DNA of 10,011 nucleotides from UBA4416 sp043718985 (lineage in GTDB: Bacteria; Bacteroidota; Bacteroidia; B-17B0; Aurantibacillaceae), in NCBI GenBank assembly GCA_043718985.1, contig JAYSUQ010000202.1, positions 1-10,011 of the forward strand, in the 5' to 3' direction. Below are positions 7,074 through 10,011 of this stretch, piece by piece. Position 1 is the stretch's first letter, and each line of letters starts with the position of its first letter. The notes under the pieces are model-generated. The model ran no database searches and was not told the origin of the DNA. It worked only from the letters and a program-made list of their open reading frames with translations. The position numbers and the translations under genes are program-made.

Positions 7074-7095
7074 TTCGTTTTATTTTGAATAAAAG

Positions 7096-7668
7096 TTAAT
7101 CAGGTAGGTTAGTTATTTCACCATCGGCCCAAAGCCCTTCAATATTATAAAATTCGCGCGTTTCTCTCATAAAAATGTGAGCTACAATGTTTACATAATC
7201 AATTAAAATCCATTCGGCATTTTGGTGTCCTTCGCTGTGGTATGGTTTTTCGGTAGTTTGTTTAACCACAGTATCCTCCATTGTATCTGCAATAGCTTTA
7301 ACGTGTGTAGTACTATCGGCGTCACAAATTACATAGTAATCGCACACTGGTCCATCTAAACCTATTAATTTAATAATCGAAATGTTCTTTGCTTTTTTTT
7401 CGCGCATTCCATTAACAATTGCATCTAACAACGATGTGGTTTGCTCTTTTGTACTATTTTTTTTTGGTCGTTTGGTTGCAGTACTCGGTTTCTTTTTGTT
7501 TTCTGTATTTGCAATTCTATTTGCTTCTTTTTGTAACTCTTCTTTATCTGTTAAAACTCGTTTAACTACTTTTTTAGCGGCAGCTTTTTTTGCAGGACTT
7601 TTTTTAGCCGCTACTTTTTTAGTTGGAGCTTTTTTTACTGTTGCTTTTTTTACGGGTAATTTTGCCAT
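7096..7668 (-). CDS. rsfS: Ribosomal silencing factor RsfS with a Lys/Ala-rich N-terminal tail
   Basis: RsfS (Iojap/YbeB) binds ribosomal protein L14 on the 50S subunit and blocks subunit joining when nutrients are scarce. The Iojap domain spans about residues 77-185. It begins with TTSLLDAIVNGMREKKAKNI and contains CDYYVICDADSTTHVKAIAD, then EGHQNAEWILIDYVNIVAHIF and REFYNIEGLWAD, all characteristic. Most family members are about 110-130 residues, whereas this one is 190. The extra N-terminal 76 residues are built of AKK/VKK/TKK/SPAKK units (1-37), then a charged helix (about 40-56) and a second basic stretch (58-75). The next Met (88) is inside the first domain helix, so the tail is in frame with no better ATG. 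Homology is certain; the tail's function is unknown, with RNA or DNA binding the obvious guess. Confidence 0.93.
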   Translation of the reverse strand: MAKLPVKKATVKKAPTKKVAAKKSPAKKAAAKKVVKRVLTDKEELQKEANRIANTENKKKPSTATKRPKKNSTKEQTTSLLDAIVNGMREKKAKNISIIKLIGLDGPVCDYYVICDADSTTHVKAIADTMEDTVVKQTTEKPYHSEGHQNAEWILIDYVNIVAHIFMRETREFYNIEGLWADGEITNLPD

Positions 7669-7702
7669 TTTATTTTGATGCGATATTTTCGCTTTTTTAC
7701 TT

Positions 7703-7710
7703 TAGTTTTG
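7703..7710 (+). promoter_or_regulatory. Candidate -7 promoter box for birA
   Basis: TAGTTTTG matches TAnnTTTG. It ends only one base before the ATG at 7712, so transcription from it would start after that ATG and leave the in-frame ATG at 7742 as the first usable one. No TTG-type -33 element sits at the usual spacing; the nearest TTTG is about six bases too far away. Confidence 0.4.
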
Positions 7711-7719
7711 TATGAACAT

Positions 7720-7727
7720 CAAATTTA
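7720..7727 (-). promoter_or_regulatory. Candidate -7 promoter box for rsfS-ftsH
   Basis: Read on the minus strand this is TAAATTTG, an exact TAnnTTTG match about 50 bases before the rsfS start. At the expected 19-base spacing upstream the minus strand reads TGTG, three of four matches to a TTTG-type -33 box. It lies inside the longer version of birA. Confidence 0.42.
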
Positions 7728-7741
7728 ACCTTTTTGCCTTA

Positions 7742-8506
7742 ATGGACACATTGTTTGTAGGAAAGAATCTAATTTTTTTATCTGAGGTACAAAGTACCAA
7801 TACCTATGCCATTGAGTTGTTAAGGAATGTTAACTGCATTGATGGAACTGTTATACATACCAATAATCAAACAAAGGGTAGGGGGCAACGTGGGGCTATG
7901 TGGCAAGCTAGTAAGGGCGAAAACATTACTGCTTCGGTAATTTTAAAGCCAACGTTTTTAGCTGTTAAAGATTCCTTTTTAATTAGTAAAATTAGTGCTT
8001 TAGCTATTTATGACTTACTGACTGATTTGTTACCCAATAGCCATAATGACATTAAAATTAAATGGCCAAATGACATTTTTGTAAATAAAAAAAAGATAGC
8101 TGGTATTTTAATCGAAAATCAACTAAACGGCAACCAAATATCTGCGACAATTATTGGTGTTGGTATTAACATTAACCAAACTAATTTTAATGCTATTGAT
8201 GCATTTACAACATCGCTTAATTTAATATTAAATACAACTTTTTTAGTTACCGATGTGTTAAACTTATTTTGTACTAAACTCGAAAAATGGTATTTAAAAT
8301 TAAAAACAAATAAAATATTAGATATTAATGATGCGTATTTGCAAAAACTATTTGGGCTAAATATGGCATTAACCTTTTGCGATGAAAACGAAAATAAATT
8401 TATTGGAACTATTGTAAATGTTGATAGTTTGGGTAAACTCGAGGTTATTGTTAATAACAAAAAAACCGCATTTGATTTAAAACAAATACGGTTTTTAAAT
8501 TCATAA
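7742..8506 (+). CDS. birA: Biotin--[acetyl-CoA-carboxylase] ligase, group I (no DNA-binding domain)
   Basis: The enzyme makes biotinyl-5'-AMP and transfers biotin to the carrier lysine of biotin-dependent carboxylases. Numbered from the ATG at 7742 (254 residues), it shows QSTNTYA (17-23) and the biotin/ATP loop GRGQRGAMW (46-54). It also has KWPNDIFVNKKKIAGILIE (107-125) with Lys118 before IAG as the catalytic lysine, and GVGININQ (139-146). The C-terminal BPL_C-like domain covers about 205-254. There is no N-terminal helix-turn-helix, so unlike E. coli BirA it should not act as a repressor. An in-frame ATG at 7712 would add 10 residues. I choose 7742 because the likely -7 box abuts 7712 and the domain begins naturally at LFVGKNLIFL. 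It is divergent from rsfS and convergent with pyrG, with a 9-base gap to the latter. Confidence 0.94.
   Translation: MDTLFVGKNLIFLSEVQSTNTYAIELLRNVNCIDGTVIHTNNQTKGRGQRGAMWQASKGENITASVILKPTFLAVKDSFLISKISALAIYDLLTDLLPNSHNDIKIKWPNDIFVNKKKIAGILIENQLNGNQISATIIGVGININQTNFNAIDAFTTSLNLILNTTFLVTDVLNLFCTKLEKWYLKLKTNKILDINDAYLQKLFGLNMALTFCDENENKFIGTIVNVDSLGKLEVIVNNKKTAFDLKQIRFLNS
8459..8497. terminator. Bidirectional terminator inside the 3' end of birA
   Basis: Positions 8461-8474 (AAAAACCGCATTTG) and 8483-8496 (CAAATACGGTTTTT) pair over 14 bp with one mismatch around an 8-base loop. On the minus strand the stem ends in CGG followed by seven T, a good terminator for pyrG about 20 bases after its stop. 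On the plus strand it ends in five T, just before the birA stop. Confidence 0.78.
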
Positions 8507-8515
8507 AATAGTTAA

Positions 8516-10011
8516 TTATCCTATGCTTGCTTTAACAAAACTCACAAATAATGGATGAGGGTTTTCTACTGTACTTTTGTATTCGGGATGAAACTGAACG
8601 CCAATAAAAAATGGGTGAGTTGGTATTTCAACAATTTCGGCTAAACCCGCATTTGGGTTTATACCAGATAAAACCATCCCCGCTGTTTTAAATTCTTTAG
8701 TGTATTCGTTATTAAATTCGTAACGATGGCGATGGCGTTCGTTAATATCGGTTTTACCATAAATTTTATGAGCTAACGAGCCCTCTTCTAATTTGCAAGG
8801 GTAAGAACCTAGGCGCATTGTGCCTCCCATATGCGAAATGTTTTTTTGGGCTTCGAGTAAATCAATTACGGGGCTACTTGTAGCGGGGTTCATTTCTCTG
8901 CTATGAGCTGTTTTTAAACCTAATACATTTCGTGCAAATTCAATAACCGCACATTGCATACCCAAACATATTCCCATAAACGGAATATTGTTTTCGCGAG
9001 CAAATTTAATGGCTTCTATTTTACCATCAATACCACGAGTACCAAAACCAGGTGCAACTAAAATACCTTTACATTTTTTTAATTTATCTTTAACATTATC
9101 GTCTGTTAAACTTTCGCTGTGTATCCATTCTAAATTTACTTTGCAATCATTAACAGCGCCAGCGTGTATAAAGGCTTCGGCAATAGATTTGTATGATTCT
9201 TTTAACTCAACATATTTACCAATTAAGCCAATTGTAACTTGTTTAGTTGGGTTATAAAATTTATGTAAAAATGCTTTCCATTTATCTAATTGCAAAGGGT
9301 TTGATGGGCCAACATTTAATTTTTTCAACACAATTTCATCTAACAATTCTTTTTCCATTAGTAACGGAACCTCATAAATTGTTGATGCATCAAGCGCTTC
9401 AATAACTGCATCGGGCGATACGTTACAAAATAAAGCAATTTTGCGACGTATTTCATTGCTAATGGCGTGTTCCGATCGGCAAACTAAAATATCTGGCTGC
9501 ACGCCGTATTCTAATAATAATTTTACTGAGTGTTGGGTTGGCTTTGTTTTTAACTCGCCCGATGTTGCTAAATATGGTAATAATGTTAAGTGTATTACAG
9601 TACAATCATCTCCTAATTCCCATTTTAATTGGCGAACTGCTTCAATGTATGGTAACGATTCTATATCACCAACGGTACCACCAATTTCGGTAATCACAAA
9701 TTGATATTGGCCTGTTTTTCCTAATAATTTTATTCTATTTTTTATTTCGTCGGTAATGTGCGGAATAACTTGTACTGTTTTTCCTAAAAATTCACCTTTA
9801 CGTTCTTTTTCTATAACCGATTGGTAAATACGGCCAGTTGTAACGTTGTTGGCTTGCGATGTTGGTACATTTAAAAAACGTTCGTAATGACCTAAATCTA
9901 AATCTGTTTCGGCACCATCATCAGTAACATAGCACTCACCGTGCTCATATGGGTTTAATGTACCTGGGTCAATGTTAATGTAAGGATCTAGTTTTTGAAT
10001 AGTTACCGTGT
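8516..10011 (-). CDS. pyrG: CTP synthase, N-terminus outside window
   Basis: CTP synthase aminates UTP to CTP using ATP and ammonia from glutamine. The frame is open from the right edge to the stop at 8516, with 497 visible residues; about 35-40 N-terminal residues, including the P-loop, are missing. The synthase domain starts at VTIQKLDPYINIDPGT and shows DDGAETDLDLGHYERF (30-45) and TEIGGTVGDIES (107-118). The class I glutamine amidotransferase domain has GKYVELKESYKS (visible residues 264-275), PGFGTRG at 320-326, nucleophile Cys348 in GICLGMQ, and His474/Glu476 in QFHPEYKS. All catalytic-triad residues are present. An apparent start at 9697 is an internal GTG valine codon, not the start. 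The gene converges with birA and shares its 3' hairpin. Confidence 0.98.
   Translation of the reverse strand, partial: TVTIQKLDPYINIDPGTLNPYEHGECYVTDDGAETDLDLGHYERFLNVPTSQANNVTTGRIYQSVIEKERKGEFLGKTVQVIPHITDEIKNRIKLLGKTGQYQFVITEIGGTVGDIESLPYIEAVRQLKWELGDDCTVIHLTLLPYLATSGELKTKPTQHSVKLLLEYGVQPDILVCRSEHAISNEIRRKIALFCNVSPDAVIEALDASTIYEVPLLMEKELLDEIVLKKLNVGPSNPLQLDKWKAFLHKFYNPTKQVTIGLIGKYVELKESYKSIAEAFIHAGAVNDCKVNLEWIHSESLTDDNVKDKLKKCKGILVAPGFGTRGIDGKIEAIKFARENNIPFMGICLGMQCAVIEFARNVLGLKTAHSREMNPATSSPVIDLLEAQKNISHMGGTMRLGSYPCKLEEGSLAHKIYGKTDINERHRHRYEFNNEYTKEFKTAGMVLSGINPNAGLAEIVEIPTHPFFIGVQFHPEYKSTVENPHPLFVSFVKASIG

Noticed and set aside
7560..7660. A DNA-level tandem repeat or short CRISPR-like array
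   Set aside because: The periodicity comes from repeated lysine/alanine codons with unequal spacing and diverged units. There are no conserved direct repeats with unique spacers.
7382..7678. A 98-codon Phe/Ala-rich plus-strand frame resembling a membrane protein
   Set aside because: It is the mirror of the Lys/Ala tail of rsfS: AAA lysine codons read as TTT phenylalanine on the opposite strand.
7712..7741. Ten extra N-terminal residues for BirA
   Set aside because: The frame is open, but a -7 promoter box ends one base before this ATG and the family domain begins after Met 7742. It is kept as an alternative, not the main call.
8516..9697. pyrG starting at 9697
   Set aside because: The codon is GTG for an internal valine. 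The same frame continues to the right edge with unmistakable CTP synthase sequence (DDGAETDLDLGHYERF), so the true start is outside the window.
1..10011. Mobile element, prophage, toxin-antitoxin or defence system
   Set aside because: Every gene with a recognisable family is a core or housekeeping type. Composition is uniform by eye, and I saw no transposase, integrase, terminal repeat or target duplication.

Overview
The window looks like chromosomal core sequence from a low-GC member of Bacteroidota. I base this on the AT-rich composition, AAA/TTA/ATT-biased codons, and A-rich or featureless leaders in place of Shine-Dalgarno sites. There are also several matches to the Bacteroidota -7 promoter box (TAnnTTTG), and families typical of the phylum: a MauE/DoxX-thioredoxin fusion, VanZ next to gcvH, and birA/rsfS/ftsH together. 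I cannot assign a lower rank.

Layout, left to right. A secreted helical-repeat protein (minus strand) runs off the left edge. Divergent from it is gcvH (plus), followed by a terminator and a VanZ-like membrane protein (plus). A minus-strand group at about 1.4-3.6 kb reads, in transcription order, MauE/DoxX-thioredoxin fusion, folA, then a PolB-type 3'-5' exonuclease; the last two overlap by ATGA. A second minus-strand pair at 3.7-4.8 kb is a rhomboid protease whose 3' end overlaps a Rieske ferredoxin-like gene by 32 bases. A perfect 15-bp terminator hairpin separates this pair from ftsH, which lies downstream of rsfS (both minus). rsfS and birA are divergent and share a very short control region. 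birA (plus) converges on pyrG (minus), which runs off the right edge; a terminator-like hairpin for this pair lies inside the last codons of birA.

Functions: one-carbon/folate metabolism (gcvH, folA), biotin attachment (birA), CTP synthesis (pyrG), ribosome hibernation control (rsfS), membrane proteolysis (ftsH, rhomboid), redox functions (MauE-Trx, Rieske) and a DNA-directed exonuclease. No intergenic stretch exceeds 300 bases. I found no tRNA, rRNA, CRISPR array, insertion sequence, phage or defence system, and no evidence of a wholly new system. The most notable points are the histone-H1-like tail on RsfS with slippery A7 tracts, the two redox cysteine pairs predicted on the same membrane face in the MauE-Trx fusion, the terminator embedded in birA, and the overlapping divergent rsfS/birA promoter candidates.
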